This document shows, piece after piece, positions 6,202 through 15,287 of a DNA stretch of 25,462 nt. Source of the stretch: CAYOZL01 sp964408435 (lineage in GTDB: Bacteria; Bdellovibrionota_C; UBA2361; SZUA-149; CAYOZL01). Each line of letters opens with the position of its first letter. Within the stretch, counting starts at the first letter, position 1. The notes beneath the pieces are model-generated. The model was not told where the DNA came from. It ran no database searches and worked only from the letters and a program-made list of their open reading frames with translations. The DNA lies in NCBI GenBank assembly GCA_964408435.1, contig CAYOZL010000032.1:1-25462 (forward strand). Direction: 5' to 3'. The position numbers and the translations under genes were made by a program.

Positions 6202-7191
6202 GTGAGTAGAGTTTTTTCAGGAGTTCAACCATCTGCAGGTCAAGTTCATATTGGGAACTATCTTGGGGCAATGAGAAAGTTTGTTGAGCTTAGTAAAGCG
6301 CATGAAACAACGGTTTGCATAGTAGATTTTCACGCTCTTAACTCTGTTAAAGATAAGCAAGACTTAGAGCAATTTACTCTTTCACTAGCTGCTGCATATT
6401 TAGCAATAGGATTAGATCCTAATAAAACAGTTATCTTTAGACAATCTGATGTTCCTGAGGTTTGTGAACTAACTTGGTATTTATCAACTAACTTTCCATT
6501 AGGCCTGCTAGAAAGGTCTCATGCGCTTAAGGATGCTAAGGCGAAAGATTCTAAGATTAATGCTGGTTTAATGTATTATCCAATACTAATGGCAGCAGAT
6601 ATTTTACTAAATAAAGCCGAGCTAATTCCTGTTGGCGCAGATCAAAAACAGCATTTAGAAATGACTAGAGAAATAGCAATTAAGTTTAATCATTTATACG
6701 GAAAGAAAGACCAAGAAATTTTTCCTATACCTGAGCCATTAATCGATAAAGATACAGGTGTAATTCCAGGTTTAGATGGCAGAAAAATGTCTAAAAGCTA
6801 TGACAATTTTATCGGGCTTTTTGAAACTGAGAAAAAGTTAAAAAAGAAAGTAATGAAAATCGTTACTGACTCAAAAGGGGTAGAGGATAAAAAAGATGCT
6901 AAAGACTGTAATGTTTTTAAGCTCTATAAATTTTTTGCAAATCAAACATTACAAGACCAAATGACTGAGAACTACAAAAAAGGTGGTTATGGTTACGGAG
7001 AAGCTAAACTAGAATTACTTAGAGCAATCAAAGAAGAAATAGACCCAATTAGAGAAAGTTATAATTCCTGGATTACAAAGCCAGATGAAATAAGAGATAT
7101 TTTAGCCAGTGGAGCTAAGAGAAATAGAGAGATCTCTAAGCAGACTATTGTGGAAGTAAGAGAAGCCCTAGGCTTGGGAAAAATCCTTTAA
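6202..7191 (+). CDS. trpS: Tryptophan--tRNA ligase
   Basis: This enzyme charges tRNA-Trp. It is a class I synthetase with the Rossmann fold: HIGN (16-19) is the 'HIGH' signature, GADQKQHLEM (145-154) the Trp/ATP-side loop typical of TrpRS, and KMSKS (195-199) the ATP loop. Length 329 matches bacterial TrpRS. The start codon is GTG, preceded by GGGGAAAAG about eight bases away. It lies 17 bases after rlmB. Nothing in the leader looks like a Trp-responsive attenuator. Confidence 0.95.
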   Translation: MSRVFSGVQPSAGQVHIGNYLGAMRKFVELSKAHETTVCIVDFHALNSVKDKQDLEQFTLSLAAAYLAIGLDPNKTVIFRQSDVPEVCELTWYLSTNFPLGLLERSHALKDAKAKDSKINAGLMYYPILMAADILLNKAELIPVGADQKQHLEMTREIAIKFNHLYGKKDQEIFPIPEPLIDKDTGVIPGLDGRKMSKSYDNFIGLFETEKKLKKKVMKIVTDSKGVEDKKDAKDCNVFKLYKFFANQTLQDQMTENYKKGGYGYGEAKLELLRAIKEEIDPIRESYNSWITKPDEIRDILASGAKRNREISKQTIVEVREALGLGKIL

Positions 7192-7298
7192 TTACAGATA
7201 TTTATACTTAATATGAGTTATATACGTCTATTAGCTGACTATATAGTGTATAACATAGTATTAATTAGTGTTTTTAAAGACTGTATTTAGGGTGGGAA

Positions 7299-7625
7299 AT
7301 GTCAGATAATTTAGTTAAAAAGTTATTAGTATCATTTGATGAATTAGAAAATTGTATTGAGCTTACAAAAGAAGTTTTGTCTTCAAAAGAAGGAGTATCT
7401 GAGGACATTCAAGTTCGAGTTAATCAATATACAGACATAGTACAAAAACAAAGAAAACTAGCTATTGAGCTAACAGATTTTATTACAAAAGAAGACTGGA
7501 CTGAAGTCGGTAGGCACGTGAAAATTATTAACGGTTTATCAACTATGATTAGAGATGATGCGCAGTCTATTTTAACTCACGCATTAGAACTCCCTGAGCT
7601 AGAGCCACAAGAGCTTTTAACATAA
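7299..7625 (+). CDS. Hypothetical helical protein (108 aa)
   Basis: I do not recognise the family. The sequence is acidic and predicted mostly alpha-helical from its heptad-like pattern (LVKKLLVSFDELENCIELTKEVL, then VRVNQYTDIVQKQRKLAIEL), with no membrane segment or signal peptide. It ends with a Leu/Pro/Glu-rich tail. The start is firm: AGGGTGGG lies just before the ATG. It is separated from trpS by about 107 AT-rich bases, so it probably has its own promoter. Its stop is only seven bases from that of the convergent integrase homologue. A cytosolic coiled-coil or adaptor role is only a guess. Confidence 0.65.
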   Translation: MSDNLVKKLLVSFDELENCIELTKEVLSSKEGVSEDIQVRVNQYTDIVQKQRKLAIELTDFITKEDWTEVGRHVKIINGLSTMIRDDAQSILTHALELPELEPQELLT

Positions 7626-7632
7626 GTTAATT

Positions 7633-8781
7633 TTATCTAAACAAGGGAACAACCTTGTTCCCATCATTCTTATCTGAACTAGTAATTATTCTAGCCCATC
7701 TCTCCAGGCAGACTTTAGCCTCATTTTCTAAGTTCACTTGTTTCAAGCCTTTTAGTTTATCAATCTCAGTTTTCTTTTGCATGATGTAAGCAATTACAAA
7801 TTGATTAACACCTATAATTCTAAGCTGAGCTTCAATGCTTTTTCTTAGTTCAAAAAGACTAAAAGAATCATTTAGTTTCGATTCTAAAAGAATTTTCTTG
7901 AAATTTCTTTGTAGCGTTGAATAGTGTTTTTTAGAGTAGTTTCCAAATACGTATTGGTCTTTTCCGTTAGGGAATCTTAGTGATTTTATAATTTGAATAG
8001 ATGCTGGGGGTAAGGCAATTGGAAGGCTGTAGCAGAGACTATCAAAGTTGATTTCACTCCATTCGAGTTTATGTAGCTTGGTAGGAGATTGAGCAGTTAG
8101 TATTATGGTTTTAAACAAGCCTTCTGTAGAGGGATTATACCTTTTTAAACTGTGCCAAATTATCTTTATTTGTTCTAAATCTAGTAAATTGGAAACTCTT
8201 TCAGGTACTAGTAAAGCATTGATTGCTTTTGCAGGGTTGTTATCGACTATTCCATTTTCAATACCAAAATTAAAGACACGACTTATTAGTGAGCGAACTC
8301 TATTTGCAGTGGTAAGCCTGTTTTTGTCTTTAGAGATTTGTTTAAGAATTTTAGAGATATCTTCAGTGCTAATTATATTTGGTTTGTAATTAGCTATGAA
8401 TTTTTTAATTTCTTTCTCATATAAACGTTTATATTCAAGCTTAGTTTTTTTCTTTAAGTCATTTTGAATAAACCATTCAAAAAGCTCGTTAAAAGTTTTT
8501 GCCTTATTTAAAAAGTCTGCTTTTGGGTCTTTACCCTCAGTATATACAAGCTTTGCTATTCTTTGAGCTTCTTCTTTCGCAGAATCTAGGCTGAGTAGGG
8601 GGAAGTAACCTAATGTAACTCTCTTTCTCTTGTTCGCAATCTTATAGATGTAGAAAAAAGCTTTCTTGCCATTTGGGGATAATCTTAAGCCAAAACTACC
8701 TGGCAGGTTAAATGAGCGATCGTAGATTTCTAAGTAGTTTTTAATTTCGATTTTATCTAAGTTAAGCTCTGATAATTCCAA
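7633..8781 (-). CDS. Tyrosine-recombinase (P4-type integrase) homologue lacking catalytic residues (382 aa)
   Basis: The full integrase layout is present: an N-terminal arm-binding domain (about 1-85, with GSFGLRLSPNGKKAFFY and VTLGYFPLLSLDSAKEEA), a core-binding helical domain (about 95-190), and a C-terminal domain of normal length. The catalytic positions are changed. The usual 'TGQRRGEI' Arg box reads TAQSPTKL (229-236), so Arg becomes Ser232. The 'HDLRR' box reads FELRK (310-314), so His becomes Phe and only the second Arg (R313) stays. The 'LGH' box reads MQK (334-336). No Tyr exists after residue 332, so the nucleophile is absent. The beta-hairpin Lys region is shortened. The frame has no stop or frameshift, which suggests selection for something other than recombination, such as DNA binding. 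The start is TTG with AAGGA just upstream. No attachment sites or phage genes are near. Confidence 0.8.
   Translation of the reverse strand: MELSELNLDKIEIKNYLEIYDRSFNLPGSFGLRLSPNGKKAFFYIYKIANKRKRVTLGYFPLLSLDSAKEEAQRIAKLVYTEGKDPKADFLNKAKTFNELFEWFIQNDLKKKTKLEYKRLYEKEIKKFIANYKPNIISTEDISKILKQISKDKNRLTTANRVRSLISRVFNFGIENGIVDNNPAKAINALLVPERVSNLLDLEQIKIIWHSLKRYNPSTEGLFKTIILTAQSPTKLHKLEWSEINFDSLCYSLPIALPPASIQIIKSLRFPNGKDQYVFGNYSKKHYSTLQRNFKKILLESKLNDSFSLFELRKSIEAQLRIIGVNQFVIAYIMQKKTEIDKLKGLKQVNLENEAKVCLERWARIITSSDKNDGNKVVPLFR
7641..7662. repeat. Compact palindrome at the 3' end of the integrase homologue
   Basis: GGGAACAA (7645-7652) and TTGTTCCC (7655-7662) are exact reverse complements two bases apart; ACAAGG (7641-7646) and CCTTGT (7653-7658) can form an alternative stem. 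It lies within the last codons of the minus-strand gene, between convergent genes. No T-run is attached. It could help end transcription or be a protein-binding site. Confidence 0.5.
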
Positions 8782-9004
8782 AATGTCCTTAAAACAGTGT
8801 TCGTTTTTGTGTGAATAGTATGTGCGAAATGTTAAACCAACTTTTGTATTTATCTCGCTAACATCTAGTTAATATATCATAATTTGCAGTTTTAAGCAAG
8901 CTGAAACTTTAGCTTTAAAAATAAAAAACAGTGTGCGTGTAATGTTTTGATGCGAAATCTATATATGATTCGATGTTTTCTCGAATACATACTATAGCTC
9001 TCAT

Positions 9005-9847
9005 ATGAAAGATTTTAGAGAAGACCTGGATAAGGAAGAGATTAGTAAATATTACGAAAATGCTATTGGATTTGTGGCTAAGGCAAGCAAATTAGTGCTC
9101 GATTTTTATAATTCACAAGACTTTACAGTCGAGCTTAAAAGCGATGTTTCTCCTGTTACAGAGGCAGATTTAGCCTCAGAGAAGCTACTTAGAAATTCTA
9201 TTTTAGAGACTTATCCAGAACACGGGATAATTGGAGAAGAATACGACCCGACTAATCCTATCTCTGATTATCAATGGACAATTGACCCAATTGACGGTAC
9301 TCAGAACTTCGCTGCAGGCATTCCTACATTTGGAATAATGCTGAGCTTAAGATTTAAGAATAAGCCTATAGTGGGGATAATTGACCATCCTGCGCTAAAT
9401 CAAAACTACTCTGCAGCTTATGGCTTTGGAACAAAGTTAAATAATTTAAATGGGGTTAATGGCAAAACTATTAAAATTAAAGATTGTAATGCCACTAAAA
9501 TTGAAACAAATCATATTATAGCTACTAGTACTACCGGTATGTTTAAAAGAACAAATGAGCAGGATTTAATGCTTAATTTTATTAAAAATCATGACAGCAA
9601 TAGAGTGTATATGGATTGCTGGGGGCATAGTTTAACGGCTTGTGGGAGTATTGATGCTATGGCTGAGTTTAATGTTAGAATCTGGGATGCTTCTCCTACT
9701 GAGCTATTGGTTACTGAAGCTGGTGGAGTTTTTAAATATGTTAGGAATTTACCTAGTACTAAGCCAGAAGAATATACCGATTTTCTAAGTGCAATTTTTG
9801 GTAAGCGATCAGTAGTGGCTTTATTAGAAAAGCATTTTAGCAGTTAA
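9005..9847 (+). CDS. Inositol monophosphatase family phosphatase (possibly histidinol-phosphatase, HisN-like)
   Basis: A Mg-dependent phosphomonoesterase of the IMPase superfamily. The metal-site motifs are all there: GEE (77-79), DPIDGT (94-99) and WDASP (227-231), followed by VTEAGG. The stretch from DCWGHSLTACG to the WDASP box resembles HisN-type histidinol-phosphate phosphatases more than true inositol phosphatases, but substrate cannot be read from sequence; inositol-1-phosphate or 3'-phosphoadenosine 5'-phosphate remain possible. Length 280 is typical. There is no ribosome site before the ATG, and a possible -10 (TACTAT, 8990-8995) ends nine bases before it, so the mRNA may be almost leaderless. 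The 220 bases to its left hold no gene. Confidence 0.85.
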   Translation: MKDFREDLDKEEISKYYENAIGFVAKASKLVLDFYNSQDFTVELKSDVSPVTEADLASEKLLRNSILETYPEHGIIGEEYDPTNPISDYQWTIDPIDGTQNFAAGIPTFGIMLSLRFKNKPIVGIIDHPALNQNYSAAYGFGTKLNNLNGVNGKTIKIKDCNATKIETNHIIATSTTGMFKRTNEQDLMLNFIKNHDSNRVYMDCWGHSLTACGSIDAMAEFNVRIWDASPTELLVTEAGGVFKYVRNLPSTKPEEYTDFLSAIFGKRSVVALLEKHFSS

Positions 9848-9895
9848 ATTTTTTAAGCAATAAAGTTAAAAACTAGAGGCTAGTAGGCAGTATCT

Positions 9896-10210
9896 TTAAT
9901 GAATAGTGTATTGTTTTTTTCTAGCTTCGCTTTGTTCTGTATCTAATTTTACTTCGTAAAGTCTATCTTGCTTAATAGTATCTAAGAAAATTAGGTTTTC
10001 AGTAACACCTTCTTTCCCACTATAAGAACAAGCAGTGTAGAAATCTTCAATTGTTGCTTCTCTATAAAGAAGCTCTGAAACTAGTTTTAGCACTAAATCT
10101 TGCTTGTCAGCGTTGATATCTTCTAGCTGTTCCCACCAATTTTTGGCTTTCATGCTAGCTTTTTCCCAACCCAGTAATCTTTTACTAATTGAACCTGCAG
10201 ATTTTTTCAT
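9896..10210 (-). CDS. Hypothetical protein (104 aa)
   Basis: I do not recognise this. It starts MKKSAGSISKRLLGWEKASM and continues with a Trp-Trp pair (NWWEQLEDINADKQDLVLKLV), a Tyr-rich middle (REATIEDFYTACSYSGKEG) and a polar C-terminus. It looks like a small soluble helical protein with no membrane segment. A ribosome site, AGGAAG, lies about ten bases before the ATG, and a TATAAT sits just upstream of it on the same strand, though it is close enough that a transcript from it would barely include the ribosome site. It is convergent with the IMPase gene. Confidence 0.6.
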   Translation of the reverse strand: MKKSAGSISKRLLGWEKASMKAKNWWEQLEDINADKQDLVLKLVSELLYREATIEDFYTACSYSGKEGVTENLIFLDTIKQDRLYEVKLDTEQSEARKKQYTIH

Positions 10211-10463
10211 ATCTATTGCTTCCTATTATAGTGCTTGATTAATTTGTTCTTCTATTCAGGCAGTAATTTAATGGATTTATGAAATTTGTCAACTATATAA
10301 TTTAATAGAGTATTTACGTGTGCTTAGGCACATAACTTATTTCTAGGGGGACAAGCTTAATTTTGAAGGCTGATTTGTGTTTGTTAACGTCAATAATCAA
10401 AAGGGTATAGGAGCCTGAAGTTATAAAAACTCCAAGCTGTTTTTTATTCTCTTCTAAGTCTTC

Positions 10464-11735
10464 TTAGAAAAAGAACTGAGTAGTTAATCTAATAGTGTTG
10501 CTATCATCACTAGTAGTGTTGCTCTCAAAGTTATCACGCTGGTAGTTAATTCCAACTTTAGTCGTGTTTCCTCTTAGATACCAATTAATCCCTGCAACTA
10601 TTGTTTCTTGTTGAAAACCATCAGCATCAGAGAATCTGTCCCATCTATCATAGCGCGCGAATGGAGCAATATAGCCAAGCTCTGGCATTACGTATTCGCT
10701 TAGAACATACCAACCTTCAGATTCACCAATGTTAAGAGTAGAAGCATTTAAGTCTTCAACAGCTCCATCAAAGTGAAAGTATTCAGCTTGAAGGAATGCG
10801 CCACCGTAATGAGTTGAGAATTCTAGGTTAGTTAAACGTCTGTCTACTTCTACATTTCCAGCATCCCCACCTGTTTCTAAATCAATACCTTCAAGAAAGA
10901 ATTGACCGATACCAAAACTTAAATGCTTGCCTTCTCCAAAATAAGTCTCTGTACGCTTAGTTTCTTCCCAGTCTTCAAAAGGGGAAAAGCGAATTTTTCC
11001 ACCTAATAGTGGCGTGCTTTGACCAGATATTCCTGCGGCACTTGCGTTTGTTGCGTCACGAAAAGAGCTTCCATTTAGTCCATCACCAACAACAAATTGA
11101 TAGTGAGCTTTTTTATCAAAGTCTCCAAATAGTTGAATATTTGATGCTCGACGGTTCTGACTCACCCAGTTTGCAGCAGAATCAGCAATCGCGGCTCTAT
11201 CGTAACCAATAACAAATGCAGACTTAACAGTTTCTGTTCTAGAAACATCAACCTTTGCTCTATATAAAGCGGTATTAAGCCATTTTTTACCAAAGATCTT
11301 TTTAATAGTAAGTTTTGCATCTCCTACATTAAAATCTCCTTCACCACCATCGTCTTGATTCGCACGGTCGTTACGAATGTCCATGAAAAATTTTATATTT
11401 TTGCTAAAATTTGCACCAACCTCAAGTCTTACTCGTCTTGCAAAAAAGTCAAAATCACCGTCTCCAAAATCACCATCGTTTGCTCTTGTATTGCTATACT
11501 CCGCTGTGCCTTGAAATCTAATACCTAAATGAAATCTTAAATCAGGATTATCTTGTGAGCGTATTTTAATATTCGGCCCAGTTTCCTTACCGAGTATAAA
11601 ATCAGGTGAGCCTGCTCTTATTGTTTCAGTGAGCTCAATCTTAGGAATATCAATCTCAATTGTTTTCTTTTCAGCAGATGCAGTAGCAACAAAAAAGAAA
11701 ATAAAATACAGAATTAAAAAGCTGAGATGTTTCAT
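10464..11735 (-). CDS. Phosphate-selective porin O/P family outer-membrane protein (423 aa)
   Basis: A Sec signal peptide (about 1-21, cleaved after ASA) is followed by a short linker and a long beta-barrel with alternating polar and aromatic strands. The barrel start LRFHLGIRFQGTAEYSN, the stretch FFARRVRLEVGANFSKNIKFFMDIRND and the VVGDGLNG segment are typical of the Porin_O_P (OprO/OprP-like) family. The protein ends in Phe, the usual signal for barrel insertion. Related porins pass phosphate or polyphosphate; the divergent pst operon next door supports that role here. An AGGAAA ribosome site precedes the ATG. I found no convincing Pho box in the 260 bases between the porin and pstS, so co-regulation is inferred from context. 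Confidence 0.85.
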   Translation of the reverse strand: MKHLSFLILYFIFFFVATASAEKKTIEIDIPKIELTETIRAGSPDFILGKETGPNIKIRSQDNPDLRFHLGIRFQGTAEYSNTRANDGDFGDGDFDFFARRVRLEVGANFSKNIKFFMDIRNDRANQDDGGEGDFNVGDAKLTIKKIFGKKWLNTALYRAKVDVSRTETVKSAFVIGYDRAAIADSAANWVSQNRRASNIQLFGDFDKKAHYQFVVGDGLNGSSFRDATNASAAGISGQSTPLLGGKIRFSPFEDWEETKRTETYFGEGKHLSFGIGQFFLEGIDLETGGDAGNVEVDRRLTNLEFSTHYGGAFLQAEYFHFDGAVEDLNASTLNIGESEGWYVLSEYVMPELGYIAPFARYDRWDRFSDADGFQQETIVAGINWYLRGNTTKVGINYQRDNFESNTTSDDSNTIRLTTQFFF

Positions 11736-11994
11736 AGATTTCCTGCTAGTTTAGTGAGTTGTTAAAAAACATGAGATTTCATATATCTTAAAGTGGCAGT
11801 AGAGAGAAGCTTGTAAAAAAGATTTTAGTAGATTTAGAGTAAAAAAATATTCTAGCAATATAGTCGTAAATTTTTTAAATACGCTACTTATATAGGTTAA
11901 TCGTCATAGTAATATCTTTTTTCTATTTAAAAAGAGTTATGTTAAAAAAAAATAGCATTTAAATAAGTATTTTTGGAAAATCACGAATATAGAA

Positions 11995-12804
11995 ATGATA
12001 AAGATTAATTTATTTTACACGATTAAAGTTCTAATTGCCTTAATTCTATTATGTAATACTAGCTATGCCGAGAAAATTACAGTTACTGGCTCAAGTACTA
12101 TTGCACCTTTGCTAAGTGAAATAGCAAAACAATTCGAAAATGATAATACTGATATAAAAGTTGATATTCAAACTGGAGGTTCTTCAAGAGGTATAGCTGA
12201 TACAAACAAAGGCATATCCGATATTGGAATGTCCTCAAGGGCTCTATTTCCTCAAGAAAAAATTAATTTAAAAACTCATACTTTGGCCTTAGATGGAGTA
12301 GCATTTATTGTAAACAGTGCTAACAAAGTTAATAAAATTGATAAAAAAATAGCAATAGATATTTACAATAAAAAAATTACTAACTGGAAAGAGTTAGGAG
12401 GTAGCGATAAAGAAATAGTAGTTATTAGTAGAAGTAAATCTCGCTCTGAGCTTAAACTAGTTTCTAAATTTTTAGGACTTAAAAATTTAAAAGCTGATAT
12501 AGTAGCTGGAGAAAATCAACACTTAATTAAACTAATCGAAGGTAATAAAGATGCAATTGGCTATGTTTCAGTTGGAGAAACTGAGCATGAGATACTTAAT
12601 GGTAAAGAGATAAGAGCTTTAAGTATTAACGACATTCAAGCTAATTCTGAAAATGTAAAAAATGGTAGCTATCCTCTTATTCGACCTTTGATTTTAATTA
12701 CAAAGCAAGAGCCAGAGGAGAAAGTGAAAAAATTTTTAACTCATGCACTTTCTAAAAAAGTAAATAATTTAGTTACTAGTTTGTCTTTTGTTCCTACAAA
12801 ATAG
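11995..12804 (+). CDS. pstS: Phosphate ABC transporter, periplasmic binding protein PstS
   Basis: It binds free phosphate in the periplasm and passes it to PstCA. The signal peptide (1-25, cut after SYA) is followed by KITVTGSSTIAPLL, then GGSSRGI (about 61-67), SDIGMSSR and the DGVAFIVN strand, all family marks. One phosphate-binding loop is unusual: where PstS proteins usually have an Arg-x3-Ser-Gly-Thr segment, this has ISRSKSRSE, so Gly-Thr is replaced. At 269 residues it is shorter than the E. coli protein but normal for the short PstS group. There is no clear ribosome site. pstC overlaps its stop by one base (TAGTG). Confidence 0.9.
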   Translation: MIKINLFYTIKVLIALILLCNTSYAEKITVTGSSTIAPLLSEIAKQFENDNTDIKVDIQTGGSSRGIADTNKGISDIGMSSRALFPQEKINLKTHTLALDGVAFIVNSANKVNKIDKKIAIDIYNKKITNWKELGGSDKEIVVISRSKSRSELKLVSKFLGLKNLKADIVAGENQHLIKLIEGNKDAIGYVSVGETEHEILNGKEIRALSINDIQANSENVKNGSYPLIRPLILITKQEPEEKVKKFLTHALSKKVNNLVTSLSFVPTK

Positions 12805-13631
12805 TGTTTTTTAAACTAAGTCTTAGAGCTGCAACTATTTTTTGCTCCGCTATTACTGTTTTTATTGCAGGGTTTATTTTTTACGAGTCTTTAAAGGGAC
12901 TTGAAGATCCTGGGTTGAAATCTCTTTTTTTTGATGAGGCTTGGAATCCTGAGGCTTTATCTTCTGAAGGTAGTTTTTCTATTGTTTCAATGATTGTGGG
13001 TAGTATTACTTGTAGTTTGCTAGCACTAGTTTTTGCCATTCCTCTTGGGCTTGGTAGTGCTATTTTTATTTATCAAAGTAAAATAAAAGTTCTTAGGACT
13101 TTTGTAGATCTTCTAGCAGGTATCCCCTCTGTTGTTTTTGGTTTATGGGGGCTTACTTCTGTAGTGCCTATTATTAATTCTATTAATCCACCAGGAGCTT
13201 CTTTATTAGCTGGAGCATGCGTGCTGGCTATTATGATAGCTCCAGTTATTATTCTAACTACACTTTCAGCTTTATTTGCTCTACCTTCTGAACTTAATAG
13301 TGCTGGAAAAGCTTTAGGAATGAAAAGTTATTCAATTATCACAACAGTGTTGATACCCTCTGCTTGGCAGAGTATTCTTGCAGGTATTATTCTGGCTTTA
13401 GCAAGAGCTTTTGGAGAAACAATTGCTATATTGATGGTATGCGGAAATATCGCTCAGATACCTAGGAGTATTTTTGATCCAATTCTCACTCTAACTTCAG
13501 TTATTGGTTTAGAAATGGGTTATGCCTACGGAGCTCATACTCAAGCACTATATGTTGCAGGTTCAACGCTACTCATAGTTGTAACTACTTTAATTGTAAT
13601 AACTAGAACTATTGGTAATAATTATGAATAG
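12804..13631 (+). CDS. pstC: Phosphate ABC transporter permease PstC
   Basis: One of the two inner-membrane channel subunits. It starts with a GTG overlapping the pstS stop by one base, so translation is likely coupled. About six membrane helices are visible (first at about 10-28, last at about 246-266). The MetI-like permease core contains the ATPase-contact loop with SAGKALGMKSYSIITTVLIP and the downstream ARAFGETIAILMVCGN typical of PstC. Length 275 is somewhat short because the N-terminal cytoplasmic part is reduced. Confidence 0.92.
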   Translation: MFFKLSLRAATIFCSAITVFIAGFIFYESLKGLEDPGLKSLFFDEAWNPEALSSEGSFSIVSMIVGSITCSLLALVFAIPLGLGSAIFIYQSKIKVLRTFVDLLAGIPSVVFGLWGLTSVVPIINSINPPGASLLAGACVLAIMIAPVIILTTLSALFALPSELNSAGKALGMKSYSIITTVLIPSAWQSILAGIILALARAFGETIAILMVCGNIAQIPRSIFDPILTLTSVIGLEMGYAYGAHTQALYVAGSTLLIVVTTLIVITRTIGNNYE

Positions 13632-14445
13632 AAATACAATCCAATTCCTTGCTTCATTACTTTGTATGAGTATCATTTCTATTATTTTTTTATGGATAGT
13701 TATTAAATTAATATCTAGTGGGCTAAGTTCTCTTAACTATGAGTTCCTAAGCACTCTGCCTGAAAATGCTGGAAGGGATGGGGGAATTCTTAGTGTGATT
13801 GTTTCAACTTTTATGATTGTTGGAATATGTATATTATTTTCTTTGCCTCTGAGTCTTATGTCTGCACTTTATTTATCTGAGTATTGCAACAAGGCAAGCG
13901 TATTTTATAAAATTACTAGATACTCACTGGAGCTTCTTAGTGGAGTGCCTTCTATAGTTTTTGGTTTATTTGGTTTAACTTTTTTCTGCTATAAGTTGGG
14001 TTTGGGATTTTCGATATTATCAGGAGCATTAACTCTTGGGTGTATGGTAATACCATTAATGCTTAGAACTTTAGAAGATAGTTTTAACTCAGTGCCACAA
14101 CATCTACGTTTACAAGCGCAAGCTTTGAATTTATCAAAGATTACTACAATAAAAAAAATAATTATTCCTTATTGTTTAAAATCTATTGGTATTTGTATAA
14201 TTCTAGGTATTGGAAGAGCACTTGCAGAGACTGCTGCTCTTTTATTTACAAGTGGTTATGTTACAAGAATGCCTAGTTCCATTTTTGATTCTGGAAGAAC
14301 TTTATCGATACATATTTATGATTTAGCTCTGAACGTTCCTGGTGGAGATAAGAATGCAGCTGGAACTGCTCTTACTTTGCTTTTAATACTATTGCTCATT
14401 AATTCTTTTACTAGCATTATAAGTAATAAATATAACTTGAAATGA
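13624..14445 (+). CDS. pstA: Phosphate ABC transporter permease PstA
   Basis: Second channel subunit, pairing with PstC. It has a hydrophobic first helix (MNRNTIQFLASLLC onward), the periplasmic loop LPENAGRDGGI typical of PstA, then the permease core with SGVPSIVFGLFGL and the coupling loop QALNLSKITTIKKIIIP, followed by GRALAETAALLFTSG. The frame extends to a TTG at 13612, but the ATG at 13624 is preferred; it overlaps the end of pstC by eight bases. The stop overlaps the pstB start as ATGA. Confidence 0.92.
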   Translation: MNRNTIQFLASLLCMSIISIIFLWIVIKLISSGLSSLNYEFLSTLPENAGRDGGILSVIVSTFMIVGICILFSLPLSLMSALYLSEYCNKASVFYKITRYSLELLSGVPSIVFGLFGLTFFCYKLGLGFSILSGALTLGCMVIPLMLRTLEDSFNSVPQHLRLQAQALNLSKITTIKKIIIPYCLKSIGICIILGIGRALAETAALLFTSGYVTRMPSSIFDSGRTLSIHIYDLALNVPGGDKNAAGTALTLLLILLLINSFTSIISNKYNLK

Positions 14446-15275
14446 AAAAAATATTGCAAACAGTAAAGTCAGACTTAGATAATGTTTCTTATGGTATCTG
14501 TGAGAAAGATACAAAGAGTTGTCCTGAGCTTAAATTAGAAGATTTAAGTATCAGCTATAACAAAAAATTAATTGTAAATGGAATTACAGCTAGTTTTTCT
14601 CCTTGTCAGATACATGCTTTTGTAGGGCCATCAGGATGTGGTAAGTCCAGCATACTACACGCAATTAACAGATTAAGTGATGATATTCCTAATTGTGATG
14701 TAAGGGGAAAAATTCAGATTGGACAAACCGATGTATTATCTCCTAAGTGCAATCTTAGCTTACTTAGAAAAAGAGTTGGAATGATTTTTCAAAAACCTGC
14801 TCCTTTTCCTTTCTCTATTTGGAAAAATATCGATATTGCTCTTAAGGAACATGGCGTTAAGAATAGGGCAGAAATAATTGAAGAAAGTCTAAAAGCTGTT
14901 GGTTTATGGAAAGAAGTTAAAGATAGATTAAATTCTTCTGCATCCGAACTCTCAGGTGGTCAGCAACAAAGACTTTGTATTGCTCGAGCTCTTGCACTAA
15001 AACCTGAAATTATTCTCATGGATGAGCCATGTAGTGCTCTTGACCCACTCTCTAGTGGGGTTGTTGAAGACATGATTACACAAATGCGCGGCAGTTACAC
15101 AATAATCATAGTTACACATAATCTTGCCCAAGCTAGAAGAGTTTCTGATACGACAAGTTTCTTTTGGACTAAAAAGGGTATTGGCTCTTTAGTTGAGCAA
15201 AACATCACTGAAGAAATCTTTTCTAACCCGAAAGAGGGATTAACTGCTGCTTATGTTAGAGGTCTTAGGGGATAG
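14442..15275 (+). CDS. pstB: Phosphate ABC transporter ATP-binding protein PstB
   Basis: The ATPase that powers uptake. All ABC motifs are intact: Walker A GPSGCGKS (62-69), Q-loop FQKPAPFP (Q117), signature LSGGQQQR (170-177), Walker B IILMDEP (190-196) and the switch His in THN (H226). About 30 extra N-terminal residues, rich in Cys and Lys, precede the usual domain start (KLEDLSISYN). Its start overlaps the pstA stop by four bases. phoU, often next in the operon, is absent; a kdsB-like gene follows after 12 bases. Confidence 0.94.
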   Translation: MKKILQTVKSDLDNVSYGICEKDTKSCPELKLEDLSISYNKKLIVNGITASFSPCQIHAFVGPSGCGKSSILHAINRLSDDIPNCDVRGKIQIGQTDVLSPKCNLSLLRKRVGMIFQKPAPFPFSIWKNIDIALKEHGVKNRAEIIEESLKAVGLWKEVKDRLNSSASELSGGQQQRLCIARALALKPEIILMDEPCSALDPLSSGVVEDMITQMRGSYTIIIVTHNLAQARRVSDTTSFFWTKKGIGSLVEQNITEEIFSNPKEGLTAAYVRGLRG

Positions 15276-15287
15276 TTGAAATAAAAA

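Noticed and set aside
7633..9004. A prophage or genomic island bounded by the integrase homologue
   Set aside because: No att repeats, tRNA gene, phage gene or composition change is seen around it, and the protein lacks catalytic residues.
11736..11994. Pho box between the porin and pstS
   Set aside because: Only partial TCAT-like matches (near the CGTCATAG at about 11900) without the expected direct repeat.
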